Shown piece by piece: positions 13,967 to 14,710 of a stretch of DNA of 14,710 bases (positions are counted from its first letter, which is position 1; the number at the start of each line of letters is the position of its first letter). This stretch comes from an uncultured Erysipelotrichaceae bacterium (GTDB taxonomy: Bacteria > Bacillota_I > Bacilli_A > Erysipelotrichales > Erysipelotrichaceae): the NCBI GenBank assembly GCA_934675465.1, contig CAKUQM010000040.1:1-14710 (forward strand), in the 5' to 3' direction. Made by a program: the position numbers and the translations under genes. The notes beneath the pieces are model-generated. The model was given only the letters and a program-made list of their open reading frames with translations. It searched no databases and was not told the origin of the DNA.

Positions 13967-13971
13967 GAAAA
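13943..13971 (-). promoter_or_regulatory. Promoter of the DUF3793-flavodoxin operon
   Basis: On the - strand, TTTTCA (13966-13971, 4 of 6 to TTGACA) and TATATA (13943-13948, 4 of 6 to TATAAT) are separated by 17 bases. The spacer is almost exactly one operator palindrome (13950-13965), the classical position for a repressor that blocks polymerase. Confidence 0.55.
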
Positions 13972-13976
13972 TGCAA

Positions 13977-14000
13977 GAAAAAGATGAACAATTAAGTTCA
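13977..14000 (-). terminator. Possible weak terminator after pyrC
   Basis: On the - strand, TGAAC (13996-14000) and GTTCA (13985-13989) form a five-bp stem around TTAATT, followed by TCTTTTTC. The stem starts in the pyrC stop codon. It is short for an efficient terminator. Confidence 0.4.
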
Positions 14001-14710
14001 CCTCCTAAATTTACATTCACCTGCAACAAATGTTTGAACAGTTCTACCATAGACATTCATACCAATAAAAGGTGAGTTATGGCTCTTTGACTTAAAGTCT
14101 TCTTCCTTTATTTCATATTCATTTGTTACATCAAATAGTGCGATATCTGCAATACTTCCAACTTTTAAAGTACCACGGTCAATATCTAAGATTTTAGCAC
14201 CATTAGTTGACATCTTGTTTATTAGTTCAAGCGGTGTAAGAATACCTGTTTTTACAAGATATGTATAAGACAGGGCAAATGATGTTTCAATGCCTACAAT
14301 ACCATTTAATGCTTTCTCGATAGGTTTAGACTTCTCTTCCTTACTATGAGGTGCATGGTCAGTGGCAATTACATCAATTGTGCCATTTTTCAAAGCTTCT
14401 TTAACAGCTTCAACATCTTCTTTACTACGAAGAGGTGGGTTCATTTTCTTGTTAGGATCACCATTTACATCATCTTTATTAAAGATAAAGTAGTGAGGTC
14501 CTGTTTCGCAAGTTACCTTAATTCCTCTTTCTTTAGCGGTTTTAATAATGTCTAGGCTATTTTTAGTACTTATATGACATAGGTGTATTCTTGTGTTGGC
14601 TTCATTGGCTAACATGATATCTCTTGCGACAATCAACTCTTCACCAATGCTAGTAGAGGCAAGGGAATCATCTTCAGTATGTGAGAATACTTGTAGATTT
14701 AATTCCTTGG
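13998..14710 (-). CDS. pyrC: Dihydroorotase, 5'-truncated by the window edge
   Basis: The C-terminal 236 residues are visible; the frame is open through base 14710, so the start lies outside. This enzyme closes N-carbamoyl-aspartate to dihydroorotate, the third step of pyrimidine synthesis, using two zinc ions. Visible active-site motifs of the amidohydrolase fold are FSHTEDDSL near the edge, HLCHIST, VTCETGPHYF, and IDVIATDHAPHS with the catalytic Asp and substrate-binding His. The end, DIALFDVTNEYEI to GRTVQTFVAGECKFRR, is the usual returning beta-sandwich strand. These features favour the class I (PyrC of Bacillota) type over hydantoinase or allantoinase. The N-terminal HxH is not visible. 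No other pyr gene follows; the next gene downstream has its own promoter. Confidence 0.95.
   Translation of the reverse strand, partial: KELNLQVFSHTEDDSLASTSIGEELIVARDIMLANEANTRIHLCHISTKNSLDIIKTAKERGIKVTCETGPHYFIFNKDDVNGDPNKKMNPPLRSKEDVEAVKEALKNGTIDVIATDHAPHSKEEKSKPIEKALNGIVGIETSFALSYTYLVKTGILTPLELINKMSTNGAKILDIDRGTLKVGSIADIALFDVTNEYEIKEEDFKSKSHNSPFIGMNVYGRTVQTFVAGECKFRR

Noticed and set aside
14346..14555. Open frame of 69 codons on the + strand opposite pyrC
   Set aside because: It is antisense to the catalytic core of dihydroorotase and shows only Phe/Ile-rich shadow composition.

Overview
The window reads as chromosomal DNA from a low-GC, strictly fermentative member of the Bacillota (Firmicutes), plausibly Erysipelotrichia-like. 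The evidence is AT-rich codon use and spacers, an anaerobic pyruvate formate-lyase pair, an oxygen-sensitive 2-hydroxyacyl-CoA dehydratase activase system, an Fe-S-sparing flavodoxin, and families (DUF3793, DUF5692) that I know from gut Firmicutes. The taxonomic call is inference. TGA acts as a stop codon here (pyrC and the DUF3793 gene end on it), so the standard bacterial code applies. There is no rRNA, tRNA, CRISPR array, transposase or prophage gene, and no gene-free stretch longer than about 160 bases.

Layout on the + strand. Bases 1-165 are the glycine-radical end of pflB, overlapped by pflA (to 904) and closed by a strong hairpin terminator. A small membrane-anchored hypothetical protein follows (1064-1516). 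It is bracketed by a near-perfect 48-base direct repeat that copies the pflA tail plus terminator. Next comes an apparent operon: cardiolipin synthase (1567-3069), an SLC45-like major facilitator transporter (3082-4413), and a regulator that fuses an MFS-like membrane domain to a C-terminal LuxR helix-turn-helix (4415-5647). Two lipoprotein genes (5700-6218, 6227-7306) come next and end at a hairpin shared with a convergent gene.

The middle of the window holds a DUF5692 membrane protein on the - strand (7337-8374). Divergent from it is a two-gene operon for a double-ATPase 2-hydroxyacyl-CoA dehydratase activase (8493-11402) and a dehydratase-subunit-like partner (11404-12654). The 118-base spacer between them carries a Rex-like inverted repeat.

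The right end is all on the - strand. Reading leftward from the edge, it holds a 5'-truncated dihydroorotase gene (pyrC), then a DUF3793 gene and a short-chain flavodoxin gene overlapping by 4 bases. Last is a 58-residue ORF with an antitoxin-like C-terminus. The DUF3793/flavodoxin promoter carries two copies of the palindrome GTTAG-N6-CTAAC, one of them exactly filling the -35/-10 spacer. This is the clearest regulatory signal in the window and fits a metal-dependent (DtxR-type) repressor.

The themes are anaerobic radical and low-potential electron chemistry (PFL, activase, flavodoxin), membrane lipid synthesis and surface proteins, and pyrimidine synthesis. I see no undescribed system that I can defend as such. 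The most promising leads are the twin-palindrome operator, the terminator-flanked insertion, the transporter paired with a transporter-like LuxR regulator, the two-gene form of the activase/dehydratase protein, and several SD-less genes that have a -10-like box 6-7 bases before the start codon.
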